Below, piece by piece: positions 9,175-17,914 of a stretch of 47,470 nucleotides of DNA (position 1 is the stretch's first letter; each line of letters begins with the position of its first letter). This DNA comes from Calditrichota bacterium (GTDB taxonomy: Bacteria > Calditrichota > Calditrichia > Calditrichales > Calditrichaceae). The stretch is taken from positions 1 through 47,470 of the forward strand of contig RQOG01000033.1 of NCBI GenBank assembly GCA_003854985.1, read 5' to 3'. A program made the position numbers and the translations under genes. The notes below the pieces were generated by a model. It searched no databases, had not been told where the DNA came from, and saw nothing but the letters and a program-made list of their open reading frames with translations.

Positions 9175-9570
9175 ATGGAACAATTCAGCGTAAAAACTTC
9201 GGCTCGAACTCAGATGATTGATATTACAACGGAAATCCGAAAAATCGTCAAAGAAAAGGGTATTAAAAACGGAATACTAACCGTATTCATTCCCCATACT
9301 ACGGCAGCGGTAACAATAAATGAAAATGCCGACCCTGATGTGCAAAGAGATATAACTTATGAGATCGATAAAATAGTCCCTTTTAATGACGGCTACCATC
9401 ACATGGAAGGCAATTCGGCGGCGCATATCAAAGCGTCTTTATTCGGCAGTTCGGAATTGGTTATTATCTCCGAAGGCAGCCTTCAACTAGGCACCTGGCA
9501 GGGTATTTACTTCTGTGAATTTGACGGTCCGCGTCATCGGAAAGTCTGGGTTAAAATTAATGAATGCTGA
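9175..9570 (+). CDS. yjbQ: YjbQ/UPF0047 family protein
   Basis: A compact 131-residue cytoplasmic protein with the family signature IPHTTAAVTINENADPDVQ, the HHMEGNSAAHIKASLFGSS block and the GTWQGIYFCEFDGPRHRKV ending. Members have been reported to have weak thiamine-phosphate synthase activity; the physiological role is unsettled. A clear GAGGA Shine-Dalgarno lies 5 bases before the ATG. It closes the lepA-led run; the 70 bp that follow separate it from the next gene. Confidence 0.93.
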   Translation: MEQFSVKTSARTQMIDITTEIRKIVKEKGIKNGILTVFIPHTTAAVTINENADPDVQRDITYEIDKIVPFNDGYHHMEGNSAAHIKASLFGSSELVIISEGSLQLGTWQGIYFCEFDGPRHRKVWVKINEC

Positions 9571-9643
9571 TAAATAAAGTTGATCATAAATTGGATATCA
9601 ATTAAATTCCATTCTCTTAAAAATCTTTACATGAGGCATTATT

Positions 9644-10945
9644 ATGAAAGATGAAATTATTGACGCTTTTATTGCCAGAATCAAAAAAGTGGTCTTAACC
9701 GATGATAAAATGACAATGATTCCGCTGGCATATCTGAGGACCAGGGATATTCCGCAATCGATTAAACACTTTTTTGATCAGGAAGTGGAAATATGGATTC
9801 GGGAAGAAGAAGAGAAATTTACATCAAGCGATCGGTTTGATTATGATATGCCGGAAGTAAGGATGCTAATCGATCAGATTTTCGATAAACTGAAACAAAA
9901 CGCAACGTTTCATATAAACAAATTTAATCAACTCCTGGAAAGAGCGGTTAAGCTAGAGCTTAATTATTTACTGGAACCACACCGCACCTTAAGTCAGTTT
10001 TTGTTCAAAAACAATCCCCGGATTTCAACCATGGAAGTCTATGATACTCTGAAATATTTTTTCCGTTATGAGTATTATAAAACCGCGATTTCGGATTATT
10101 TTAACCTGAAATACATGCGCGAAATTTCCCAGGATCAATTTGAAAATCTGATTGCACAAATTGATCAGAAGGCATTTGCCGAAAACAAGGAAGATACCAC
10201 TTTAAAAACAATTAAAACGGTTATGTCCTTTCTTTCTGAAGCCCAGGAAAAAGAGATTAATACAATTTCCGTCGACGACATATTTGTAGTATTCAGAGAC
10301 CGGGGATTAGAAGATTACATAAAATACATGGAAAGAATAAAAGCGGAAACAGAATTGAGCGAACTGACTTTCGACGAAATAGAAGCCATGATTCGCGATG
10401 GTAAACTGCCTGGTATCGAAGAACAGGAAATTGAAGTAAAGGAACCGACACAAACCATCGGATTTGATAAGGTGCAGGATATTGAAGTCAGCGCACCGGA
10501 AGTGGCTGTTCAGGATATTGAAGTGTCCGAATCTCAAATAGTTGAAGAAGTTGAAGAAGTTGAAGAAGAGGAAGAGGAAGAAGAAGAGGAAGAAGAAGCG
10601 CCCGAGAAAGGTAAAGTAGCGCAGGATTTAGCCGCTTTCGTTCAAAGTCAGATTTCTTCTGATATTCCCCTGGCCGATCTTAATACAATAATACAGGGGC
10701 GAATGAGGAAAAAAATTCTTAAAAAGTTGTTCAAGAAAAATGAGAAAGAATTCAAAAAGTTTATTGACGGACTGAATCAATTAAGTAACTGGAAAGACGC
10801 ATCTCATCTGATAGATGATACTTTTTACCAACGGGGTATCAACCCTTATTCAAAGGAAGCCATAGCGTTGAGCGATACGATTTATCTCAGATTTTTCCCG
10901 AAGGATAAATATGTGGGAGAAAAAGAAGAACAAGGTAAATTTTAG
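9644..10945 (+). CDS. Unrecognised acidic protein with long Glu tract
   Basis: I do not recognise this 433-residue protein. There is no signal peptide or membrane segment, so it is probably cytoplasmic. Residues 1-250 look mainly alpha-helical and rich in aromatic residues. A linker at about 255-300 contains QDIEVS twice, then comes an uninterrupted acidic tract at about 300-318 (17 of the residues Glu). A basic, Lys-rich C-terminal segment (RMRKKILKKLFKKNEKEFKK at about 353-372) follows, and the final 60 residues look folded. An acidic hinge between an N-terminal module and a strongly basic module suggests intramolecular shielding of a nucleic-acid- or ribosome-binding surface, but that is speculation. 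GAGG lies about 10 bases before the ATG. It stands alone, ending at a strong terminator. Confidence 0.8.
   Translation: MKDEIIDAFIARIKKVVLTDDKMTMIPLAYLRTRDIPQSIKHFFDQEVEIWIREEEEKFTSSDRFDYDMPEVRMLIDQIFDKLKQNATFHINKFNQLLERAVKLELNYLLEPHRTLSQFLFKNNPRISTMEVYDTLKYFFRYEYYKTAISDYFNLKYMREISQDQFENLIAQIDQKAFAENKEDTTLKTIKTVMSFLSEAQEKEINTISVDDIFVVFRDRGLEDYIKYMERIKAETELSELTFDEIEAMIRDGKLPGIEEQEIEVKEPTQTIGFDKVQDIEVSAPEVAVQDIEVSESQIVEEVEEVEEEEEEEEEEEEAPEKGKVAQDLAAFVQSQISSDIPLADLNTIIQGRMRKKILKKLFKKNEKEFKKFIDGLNQLSNWKDASHLIDDTFYQRGINPYSKEAIALSDTIYLRFFPKDKYVGEKEEQGKF
10541..10599 (+). repeat. Purine-rich GAA/GAG low-complexity tract inside the acidic protein gene
   Basis: Three copies of GTTGAAGAA run into an uninterrupted mix of GAA and GAG codons, encoding the Glu tract. 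It is in frame throughout and is the only obvious microsatellite-like sequence in the window. Length changes of three bases would be tolerated. Confidence 0.8.
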
Positions 10946-10969
10946 ACGTATCAAAAAAGAATATTCCTA

Positions 10970-11001
10970 AAAAGAGATCACTTTTTGATCTCTTTTTTTT
11001 T
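10970..11001 (+). terminator. Intrinsic terminator after the acidic protein gene
   Basis: AAAGAGATCA (10971-10980) pairs perfectly with TGATCTCTTT (10986-10995) around a 5-base loop, and a T run continues to 11000. It lies 25 bases after the stop codon and 15 bases before the next ATG. The next gene therefore needs its own promoter, for which there is little room, or depends on readthrough. Confidence 0.88.
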
Positions 11002-11015
11002 ATCCGGGAAAAACA

Positions 11016-11870
11016 ATGAATAATACAGTTTTAATTATCGGAGCCGGTAGAGTTGGCACAACGGTTTACCGGTTTATTAAGGAAAAAATGAATATTCCCG
11101 TTTTTCTGACGGATATAAAACCCGTCTTCAAATCGAATGGTTATACTATGCCCGGGGAAGACATCATTGATTTCAGCGCAAAACAAAACATTGAGGATTA
11201 TAGTATTATTTTCATAACCGTACCGGACGATGAAATCGTTTCGGTGGTTAACAAGCTGCAAAAAAATGATTTAAATAATAAAATCATTCTTCATACTTCC
11301 GGGGCGTGCGGATTGTCTGTTTTTGATGTGCTGAAAAGACAGCATGCGGCTATTGGCAGCTTTCACCCGTTACAGACCTTTACCGGATTATTTCTCCGGG
11401 AAACCATATGGAAAGGAATCATCTGTACCTATCAGGGCGACGAGAAAGGATATGGTTTTGTAAAACATTTTTGCGGCATGGCGGGCGCTGAATTAATTCG
11501 AGTTACAGCGGAACAAAAAATTGCCATTCACACGGCAGGCGTATTGGTATCCAATTTATATTTTGCCTTATTAAAGGCGGCGGAGAAAGTACTGGAAACT
11601 TATGATCTCAAAAATGAGGCCAGGTCTATGTTGATTCCTCTGATCAGGCAGACGATTGAAAACTATCAGCGGTATCCGGTTGCCGATGCCCTGACCGGGC
11701 CGTTGAAAAGAGGCGATATTAATACAATAAAAAGTCATCTGGATTTTTTAAATGGTCAGGAAGAAATCAGGCAACTTTATAAAGTTTTGTCAAAAACATT
11801 ATTAAATGACGTTGATTTAGATGAGGAAAAGAAAAAAACTTTACAGGAATTATTCGATGACGCTGAATAG
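11016..11870 (+). CDS. Rossmann-like / DUF2520 dehydrogenase-family protein
   Basis: The 284-residue protein has an N-terminal dinucleotide-binding fold with GAGRVG at about residues 9-14, a TVPDDEI strand-turn and the SFHPLQTF motif. A helical DUF2520 domain follows from about residue 125. This two-domain arrangement resembles F420-dependent NADP reductases and pyrroline-5-carboxylate reductase-like enzymes, but the reaction of the family is unknown to me. The start is the ATG at 11016, just beyond a terminator; only a weak GGGAAA precedes it. The following PHP gene begins 14 bases before this stop, so the two are translationally coupled. Confidence 0.88.
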   Translation: MNNTVLIIGAGRVGTTVYRFIKEKMNIPVFLTDIKPVFKSNGYTMPGEDIIDFSAKQNIEDYSIIFITVPDDEIVSVVNKLQKNDLNNKIILHTSGACGLSVFDVLKRQHAAIGSFHPLQTFTGLFLRETIWKGIICTYQGDEKGYGFVKHFCGMAGAELIRVTAEQKIAIHTAGVLVSNLYFALLKAAEKVLETYDLKNEARSMLIPLIRQTIENYQRYPVADALTGPLKRGDINTIKSHLDFLNGQEEIRQLYKVLSKTLLNDVDLDEEKKKTLQELFDDAE

Positions 11871-12657
11871 AGATTATCATATACATACAAAATTGTGTCG
11901 TCATGCCAGCGGCGAAATGCATGAATATGTGGAAAAAGCTATCGAAAAAGGACTGATGGAAATTGCCTTTACCGATCATATCCCTTTACCGGACAAGTTT
12001 GATGCGGCCCATCGGATGGATGAGCATGAGCTGGAAAAGTATTGTTCAAAAATCGATTCCTTAAAAAAGACTTATAAAGAGGTTAAAATCCTTCGTGGGA
12101 TTGAAGCGGATTATTATGCCGGATTTGAGGAATACCTGAATTTTACATTAAGGAATTTTGATTTTGATTTGGTTATCATGTCCGTCCATTTTATAAAAGG
12201 CTGGCCGAAAAATAACTGGGCGTTTAGTTATCATTTTCCCGATAGATCTTATAGCGAGATTTACAGGGATTATCTGAACGCTTTAAGCGAGGGCATAAAA
12301 ACCGAATTATTTGATATAGTTGGTCACCTGGATCTGATAAAATCGCCTGAAGAATCTTTAATAAAACACACTGCGCATGAAGTTGATGAGCTGTTAACTC
12401 TGATTTCCAGTAAACGAATGGCGGTTGAAATCAATACATCGGGATTGCGAAAACAAATAGAAGAACTATTTCCGCATCAAAGTATCATAGAGAAATTGAT
12501 CCTAAATAACATACCATTAACCTTTGGCTCGGATGCTCATCAGCCGGAACATGTAGGTTTTTATTTTAAAGAATTAAGTGATTATTTAGGAACCTTCGAT
12601 AAGGTAAAAACGGCTACCTATGATAAAAGAAAGTTAACCATAAAAGAATATCTGTGA
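11857..12657 (+). CDS. PHP-domain histidinol-phosphatase family protein
   Basis: A 266-residue metal-dependent phosphatase of the PHP superfamily, HisK/HisJ type. Metal ligands are visible in order: HIHTKLCRH near the N-terminus, FTDHIPLP, SVHFIKGW, GHLDLIK and FGSDAHQPE at the C-terminus. I placed the start at ATG 11857, preceded by AGGAA, because the HxH block begins seven residues later; an upstream in-frame ATG at 11821 would add a non-homologous Lys-rich leader. No other histidine biosynthesis gene is nearby, so the enzyme may dephosphorylate histidinol phosphate in a scattered pathway or a different phosphomonoester. Confidence 0.88.
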   Translation: MTLNRDYHIHTKLCRHASGEMHEYVEKAIEKGLMEIAFTDHIPLPDKFDAAHRMDEHELEKYCSKIDSLKKTYKEVKILRGIEADYYAGFEEYLNFTLRNFDFDLVIMSVHFIKGWPKNNWAFSYHFPDRSYSEIYRDYLNALSEGIKTELFDIVGHLDLIKSPEESLIKHTAHEVDELLTLISSKRMAVEINTSGLRKQIEELFPHQSIIEKLILNNIPLTFGSDAHQPEHVGFYFKELSDYLGTFDKVKTATYDKRKLTIKEYL

Positions 12658-12667
12658 GAATAGCACC

Positions 12668-13081
12668 ATGGCTTCGGATAATAACCGGTTGATTAAAACC
12701 ATTTTACATAACTCCAAAACGATTGCCGTGGTTGGTCTATCTGATAAAGAATATAAGCCCAGCTTTATTGTAGCGCGTTACTTAATTGAGAATAATTATA
12801 CGATTTTTCCGGTGAATCCTAATCTTCCCTCGATATTGGAACGCAAATGTTTTAAAAACTTACATGAGATAAATAAACCGGTAGATATTGTAAATATTTT
12901 CAGGCAGGCGGAATATGTTCTGCCTATCGTTGAAGAAGCAATCCTTATTGGCGCTAAAACAATCTGGATGCAGCTTGGCATTGTAAATAAAGAAGCCACC
13001 GCCCTGGCCGGGAAAGCCGGATTAACGGTGATCATGGATCATTGTATAAAAATCGAGCACAGTCGGGTTTTTAACCGATAA
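12668..13081 (+). CDS. CoA-binding domain protein (YccU-like)
   Basis: A single CoA-binding Rossmann domain of 137 residues, as in the succinyl-CoA synthetase alpha N-terminus. It shows IAVVGLSDKEYKPSFIVARY near the start, NPNLPSILERKCFKNLHEI in the middle and IWMQLGIVNKEA followed by MDHCIKIEH at the end. It lacks the phospho-His ligase domain, so it is not an acyl-CoA synthetase by itself. Its role is unknown; binding of CoA or a nucleotide is expected from the fold. It lies 10 bp after the PHP gene and ends the plus-strand run, converging on the HD gene. Confidence 0.9.
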   Translation: MASDNNRLIKTILHNSKTIAVVGLSDKEYKPSFIVARYLIENNYTIFPVNPNLPSILERKCFKNLHEINKPVDIVNIFRQAEYVLPIVEEAILIGAKTIWMQLGIVNKEATALAGKAGLTVIMDHCIKIEHSRVFNR

Positions 13082-13102
13082 GATAATTCGTTCAGACAAT
13101 CA

Positions 13103-13654
13103 CTATGGATTAAGCCCAATATCCTTTGCTATTCCGGAAAGGGATTTTAAGACAAACATGATATGATCATCAAAATTTACCCCTAATTCTTCAGCGCCGG
13201 CCGTGATTTCATGCCGGTTAACTTTGGCGGCAAAGCTCTTATCTTTTAATTTCTTTTTCACTGATTTCAAACCTACTTCACTCAGCGATTTGGTTGGGCG
13301 CACCAAAGTGACGGCCATTAAAAATCCGCAAAGTTCATCCACGGCAAATAAGGTTTTAGCCATCAGCGAAGTGCGTGGAACCCCGCTAAATTGGGCATGT
13401 CCCAGTATGGCAATCCGAATATCTTCCGGAATTCCTTTTTCCGCCAGAATTGCCGATCCTTTCATCGGGTGCTCATCAGGGAACATTTCATAATCAAAAT
13501 CATGGATTAAGCCAACGGCAGCCCAAAGTTCTTCATCTTCATTGAATTTTAGAGCATAGGCCCTCATCGCCGCTTCGACGGCCAGAGCATGTTTTAACAG
13601 ACTGTCTGTTTTGGTATATTCGGTTAAAATATTCCAGGCTTGTTCCCGGGTCAT
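13103..13654 (-). CDS. HD-domain hydrolase
   Basis: A 183-residue cytoplasmic protein with a metal-binding HD core: His22 in LLKHALAVE, the HD pair at 51-52 in GLIHDFDYEMFPDEHP, and later GHAQFSG and AVDELCGF. This pattern matches a widespread stand-alone HD family often annotated as hydrolase or HDIG protein, with phosphohydrolase activity expected but substrate unknown. A very good AAGGAGG Shine-Dalgarno precedes the ATG. It starts 20 bp after the SDR gene, so the two form an operon. Confidence 0.9.
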   Translation of the reverse strand: MTREQAWNILTEYTKTDSLLKHALAVEAAMRAYALKFNEDEELWAAVGLIHDFDYEMFPDEHPMKGSAILAEKGIPEDIRIAILGHAQFSGVPRTSLMAKTLFAVDELCGFLMAVTLVRPTKSLSEVGLKSVKKKLKDKSFAAKVNRHEITAGAEELGVNFDDHIMFVLKSLSGIAKDIGLNP

Positions 13655-13674
13655 AGACCGGCCTCCTTATTTAA

Positions 13675-14430
13675 TTATCCGCACAAAACATTTCCGCCAT
13701 TTACATTAAGTATTTCACCCGTAATAGCCCTGGCTTTATCAGACGCTAAAAATAATACAGGCCAGGCGATATCGACGGCAGCAGGAATGAACCCCACAGG
13801 AATAGCTTTGAGAATCTGTCCATTATCTTCCTGTAAAGCCTGCGCAGACATATCGGTGTCCACCCATCCGGGCGCGACGGAATTTACGCGGATATGATCT
13901 GGTCCCAGCTCCGTGGCCAGCGATTTTGTAAAGCTGATTATAGCGCCTTTTGTGGCGGCATAATGAGAATGAAAAGCCTCACCCCGCTGACCGGCGGTAG
14001 ATGAAATATTAATAATGGAACCGTTTATCCTGTTTTGTTTCATATGGTTAACAATAAGGTGAGAAAATATATAAACGCTGTCAAGATTAATCTGCATTGA
14101 ACGATGCCAGTCATCTAAAGTCATTGTACCAATTGGACCGTATTCCCAGATACCGGCATTATTAACAAGAATGTGAATATCGCCTGTTTTGTTTATGGCG
14201 TTTTTCACGAATTTTTCGGATTCATTAAAATTACTGACATCGCACTTTTCATAATACAATTTACCCGGACAATCCTGGCATTCTCGGGCAACGGATTCAG
14301 CCGCTTTTAAATTATGATTATAACTAAAAGCCACATTGGCGCCATATTCCATAAAAAGCCTGACCGTAGCTGCGCCGATACCCCTGCTGCCCCCGGTAAT
14401 AATTACACTTTTCCCTGAAAATTCAAACAT
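13675..14430 (-). CDS. SDR-family oxidoreductase (FabG-like)
   Basis: A classical short-chain dehydrogenase/reductase of 251 residues. It has the nucleotide-binding TGGSRGIG at about 12-19, NNAG in the middle, the SSTAGQRGEA loop with the catalytic Ser, and Y-x3-K in HSHYAATKGA. The C-terminal NVNGG ending is typical. Likely NADP(H)-dependent reduction of a 3-oxoacyl or other carbonyl substrate; without acpP, fabD or fabF nearby the substrate cannot be assigned, so I do not call it FabG. The start is the ATG at 14430 with AAAGGGA upstream; an extension to 14490 would add a non-homologous leader. Confidence 0.92.
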   Translation of the reverse strand: MFEFSGKSVIITGGSRGIGAATVRLFMEYGANVAFSYNHNLKAAESVARECQDCPGKLYYEKCDVSNFNESEKFVKNAINKTGDIHILVNNAGIWEYGPIGTMTLDDWHRSMQINLDSVYIFSHLIVNHMKQNRINGSIINISSTAGQRGEAFHSHYAATKGAIISFTKSLATELGPDHIRVNSVAPGWVDTDMSAQALQEDNGQILKAIPVGFIPAAVDIAWPVLFLASDKARAITGEILNVNGGNVLCG

Positions 14431-14510
14431 AAAAAATCCCTTTGTTGTGTGTTTTGTCCTTAATCTATTAATTGAATTGAATGGAGACAATGTTATTCTG
14501 TTTAAAATTG

Positions 14511-14539
14511 TTGAGAGTTAGATTAAAAGTCTGTATACT
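14511..14539 (+). promoter_or_regulatory. Sigma70-type promoter for the FKBP gene
   Basis: TTGAGA, a 17-bp spacer and TATACT: five of six matches in each box and ideal spacing. The -10 ends 31 bases before the GTG start, and AGGAGG follows close to the start. It is the best plus-strand promoter in the window. Confidence 0.75.
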
Positions 14540-14570
14540 ACTCCCAAAAGAATAACCAATAGGAGGAATT

Positions 14571-15026
14571 GTGCGTCGGTTTTTGATTGTATTAAGCGTT
14601 TTATTAATCGGGTTATATTCCTGTTCCAAAGAAAAGGAAGAGATAACCCATGAATTTGAGGGAGGCGTTATAATGATACCCGATGATGCCGTTACACTGC
14701 CGAGCGGTTTAAAATACGTTGATGTGGCAGAAGGTTCAGGCGATTCACCTGAGCAGGGCCAGCAGGTCGCTGTTCATTATACAGGCAAATTGATGAATGG
14801 TAAAAAATTTGACAGTTCTTATGACAGAAATACAACGCTTGATTTTCGGGCAGGCGTAGGACAAATGATCCCCGGATTTGATGAAGGCGTTATGACTATG
14901 AAAGAAGGCGGACAAAGGATTTTATATATACCTTATCATTTAGCCTATGGCGAGCAGGGAATACCGGGAGCTATCCCACCGAAGTCCGATCTGATTTTCG
15001 AAGTTGAACTTGTTGAAATAAAATAA
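14571..15026 (+). CDS. Lipoprotein FKBP-type peptidyl-prolyl isomerase
   Basis: The protein has 151 residues. It starts with GTG behind AGGAGG and has a lipoprotein signal peptide ending in LIGLYSC, so Cys18 should be lipidated and the enzyme anchored in the envelope. The FKBP domain fills residues 45-151: VAVHYTGKLMNGKKFDSS, the pocket block MIPGFDEGVMTMKEGG (Phe where FKBP12 has the pocket Trp) and IPYHLAYGEQG. It should catalyse prolyl isomerisation on exported proteins. It is monocistronic, with its own promoter and terminator. Confidence 0.94.
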   Translation: MRRFLIVLSVLLIGLYSCSKEKEEITHEFEGGVIMIPDDAVTLPSGLKYVDVAEGSGDSPEQGQQVAVHYTGKLMNGKKFDSSYDRNTTLDFRAGVGQMIPGFDEGVMTMKEGGQRILYIPYHLAYGEQGIPGAIPPKSDLIFEVELVEIK

Positions 15027-15032
15027 AAATTC

Positions 15033-15068
15033 AAAGGCAGAGGGTTATAAACAATCTGCCTTTTTTAT
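15033..15068 (+). terminator. Intrinsic terminator after the FKBP gene
   Basis: AAAGGCAGA (15033-15041) pairs with TCTGCCTTT (15055-15063) around a 13-base loop, followed by a T-rich run. It lies 7 bases after the stop codon and isolates the FKBP gene from aceE. Confidence 0.82.
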
Positions 15069-15186
15069 TTTAAACCGCATCCAGAAATTATATGACCCAT
15101 TTTTACGTTATGTACATCTGAATTAAAAAAAATCAGATTAGTCGTAATTAGAAATAGACACTTCATCTTAACATGAAGGAATCAAA

Positions 15187-17865
15187 ATGAGTCAATATAA
15201 AGACCCGAAAATAATTGAAACGGAAACAAAAGAATGGCTTGAGTCGCTTGATTATGTTATTGAAAACGGCGGCCCTGAGCGCGTAAAAGAATTATTGCTC
15301 GAACTTCAGAAAAGGGCCAACAAGGAAGGTATAAAATTACCTTTTTCCACGAACACTCCCTATACCAATACCATTTCCGTAACAGAACAGCCAACCTATC
15401 CGGGAAGCAGAGAAATTGAACGACGGATAAAAAGTATTATCCGCTGGAATGCCATGGCCATGGTCGTTCGGGCCAATCGGAATGAGAATGGTATCGGCGG
15501 CCATATTTCAACTTATGCGTCGGCTGCAACGCTTTATGAAGTTGGCTTTAACCATTTTTTCCGGGCGCCCGCAAAGGATTTCAGCGGCGATATGGTTTAT
15601 TTCCAGGGACATGCTTCGCCCGGAATTTATGCCCGGGCCTTTCTGGAAGGAAGACTTTCGACTGATGAACTGAAAAATTTCCGTCATGAATATCATAAAG
15701 ACGGAAAAGGATTGCCATCGTATCCGCATCCCTGGCTTCGTCCCGATTTCTGGCAGTTTGCCACGGTTTCCATGGGACTTGGTCCTATAATGGCTATTTA
15801 TCAGGCGCGATTTAACCGGTATCTTGAAGCCCGGGGATTAAAAAAACCGGGCGATGAAAAAGTATGGGCATTTTTAGGCGATGGCGAAACAGATGAACCC
15901 GAAACTTTAGGCGCCATTTCCTTAGCCGCCAGAGAAAAACTGGATAATCTGATCTTTGTAATAAACTGCAATTTGCAGCGTCTGGACGGGCCGGTAAGGG
16001 GTAACGGAAAAGTTATCCAGGAACTGGAAACCGTATTTCGCGGCGCTAAGTGGAATGTGGTAAAAGTGATCTGGGGCAGCGACTGGGATGCCCTTTTAGC
16101 CAAAGATAAGGACGGCCTGCTGGAAAAAAGAATGTGCGAGGTTGTGGATGGCGAATATCAGAATTATGTTGTCCGCGGAGGCGCCTACCTGAGAAAACAT
16201 TTTTGGGGCAAGTATCCTCAATTGTTGAAAATGGTGGAACATTTATCCGATGAACAACTGGAAAAACTGAATCTTGGGGGACATGATCCGGTTAAAGTAT
16301 ACGCCGCCTATCATAATGCCGTAAACCATCAGGGAGGGCCCACGGTTATTTTAGCCCGGACCGTAAAAGGATATGGCTTGGGGGAAGCCGGTGAAGGCAA
16401 AAACATCACCCACCAGCAGAAAAAACTAAATGAGCAGGAACTAAGACATTTCCGTTCCCGCTTTGGCATACCGATTTCGGATGAGGAAATCGATACGCTT
16501 CCTTTTTATAAACCGGAAAAAGACAGTCCGGAAATGCAGTATTTGCTGGAAAGACGACAAAAATTAAATGGTTTTATTCCGACCCGCCATATTAAAAACG
16601 CTTCAATAAAAAAACCGGATACAGCGCTATTTGAAGAGTTTCTAGCCGGTACCGATGAGCGAGAAGTATCAACGACTATGGTATTTGTCCGTATTCTGGC
16701 CAAACTATTGCGCGATAAAGAACTTGGAAAATTAATTGTGCCAATTGTCCCGGATGAAGCCCGTACTTTCGGCATGGAAGCCTTATTCAGACAGGTTGGC
16801 ATTTATTCTCATGCGGGACAGCTTTATGATCCGGTGGATAAAGAAAGTTTACTTTATTATAAAGAAGCTAAAGACGGCCAGATTTTGGAAGAAGGGATTA
16901 CGGAAGCTGGATCGATGTCTTCTTTTATTGCTGCAGGTACTTCGTATGCCAATCATCAGATTAATACCATCCCGTTTTTTATTTATTATTCGATGTTCGG
17001 ATTGCAGCGTGTCGGGGATCTGGCCTGGGCCGCCGGCGATATGAGGACAAGAGGTTTCCTGATCGGTGGAACGGCAGGAAGAACCACACTTGCCGGCGAA
17101 GGCTTGCAGCACCAGGATGGCAATAGTCATTTGCTGGCTTATCCTATTCAGAATTTAATGGCCTATGATCCGGCGTTTGCCTATGAATTAGCGGTGATTA
17201 TCGAAGATGGTTTAAAAAGAATGTATATGGACCAGGAAAGCATTTACTATTATATCACCGTGATGAATGAAAATTATAAACAATTGCCGATGCCCAAAGG
17301 AAAAGATATTAAAGAAGGTATTTTAAAAGGAATTTATAAAATACAACCGTCCAAAATGAAAGAGGCCAAATTACATGCCCAGTTATTCGGCAGCGGCGCT
17401 ATTTTAAACAAAGCGCTTTTGGCCGCTAAGATATTGGAAGATGAATACCAGGTAGCCGCGGATGTCTGGAGCGTAACAAGTTATAAAGCCCTGTACATAG
17501 ATGCGATTAAAACCGAACGCCATAATATGTTTAATTTGCAGAATAAGCCGGAATTGCCGTTTATCAGTCAGACTTTAAAAAATTCCAAAGGCGTATTTGT
17601 GGCTGCATCGGATTATGTACGGGCGTTGCCGGAGTCGATTGCCAAATGGATTCCCGGCCCGATGTTTTCCTTGGGCACCGATGGTTTCGGTCGCAGCGAC
17701 GGCCGCCGTCATCTAAGAGAGTTCTTTGAGGTTGACGAACGCTTTATCGTCTTAGCCGCGCTTTATATGCTTCATAAAGAAAGTAAAATTAAGGCGGATG
17801 TAATATCAAAAGCCATTAAAAAAATGGATATAAACACAGATAAATTAAGTCCATTGGCGGGTTAA
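15187..17865 (+). CDS. aceE: AceE, homodimeric-type pyruvate dehydrogenase E1
   Basis: The thiamine-diphosphate-dependent E1 decarboxylates pyruvate and acetylates the lipoyl group of E2. It is 892 residues long, the single-chain form, with the ThDP/Mg motif GDGETDEP at about 231 ending in NCNLQRLDG at about 260-267. An N-terminal GHISTYASAATLYEVG block and the C-terminal LGTDGFGRSDGR block are typical of AceE. An AAGGA Shine-Dalgarno precedes the ATG. This is the proteobacterial-style E1, not the alpha/beta heterotetramer found in many bacteria. aceF and lpd follow, so the whole complex is made from one transcript. Confidence 0.97.
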   Translation: MSQYKDPKIIETETKEWLESLDYVIENGGPERVKELLLELQKRANKEGIKLPFSTNTPYTNTISVTEQPTYPGSREIERRIKSIIRWNAMAMVVRANRNENGIGGHISTYASAATLYEVGFNHFFRAPAKDFSGDMVYFQGHASPGIYARAFLEGRLSTDELKNFRHEYHKDGKGLPSYPHPWLRPDFWQFATVSMGLGPIMAIYQARFNRYLEARGLKKPGDEKVWAFLGDGETDEPETLGAISLAAREKLDNLIFVINCNLQRLDGPVRGNGKVIQELETVFRGAKWNVVKVIWGSDWDALLAKDKDGLLEKRMCEVVDGEYQNYVVRGGAYLRKHFWGKYPQLLKMVEHLSDEQLEKLNLGGHDPVKVYAAYHNAVNHQGGPTVILARTVKGYGLGEAGEGKNITHQQKKLNEQELRHFRSRFGIPISDEEIDTLPFYKPEKDSPEMQYLLERRQKLNGFIPTRHIKNASIKKPDTALFEEFLAGTDEREVSTTMVFVRILAKLLRDKELGKLIVPIVPDEARTFGMEALFRQVGIYSHAGQLYDPVDKESLLYYKEAKDGQILEEGITEAGSMSSFIAAGTSYANHQINTIPFFIYYSMFGLQRVGDLAWAAGDMRTRGFLIGGTAGRTTLAGEGLQHQDGNSHLLAYPIQNLMAYDPAFAYELAVIIEDGLKRMYMDQESIYYYITVMNENYKQLPMPKGKDIKEGILKGIYKIQPSKMKEAKLHAQLFGSGAILNKALLAAKILEDEYQVAADVWSVTSYKALYIDAIKTERHNMFNLQNKPELPFISQTLKNSKGVFVAASDYVRALPESIAKWIPGPMFSLGTDGFGRSDGRRHLREFFEVDERFIVLAALYMLHKESKIKADVISKAIKKMDINTDKLSPLAG

Positions 17866-17914
17866 TAAAAGGCGGTTATGCTGCAATTAAACGAAATTCA
17901 AAAGGAAAACCATA

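Noticed and set aside
11857..12657. Member of a histidine biosynthesis cluster
   Set aside because: No other his gene is in the window; the PHP family also has other substrates, so I gave no his symbol.
15116..15138. Inverted repeat ATCTGA / TCAGAT upstream of aceE as an operator
   Set aside because: Arms are only 6 bases with an A-rich spacer; such pairs are expected by chance in this AT-rich DNA.
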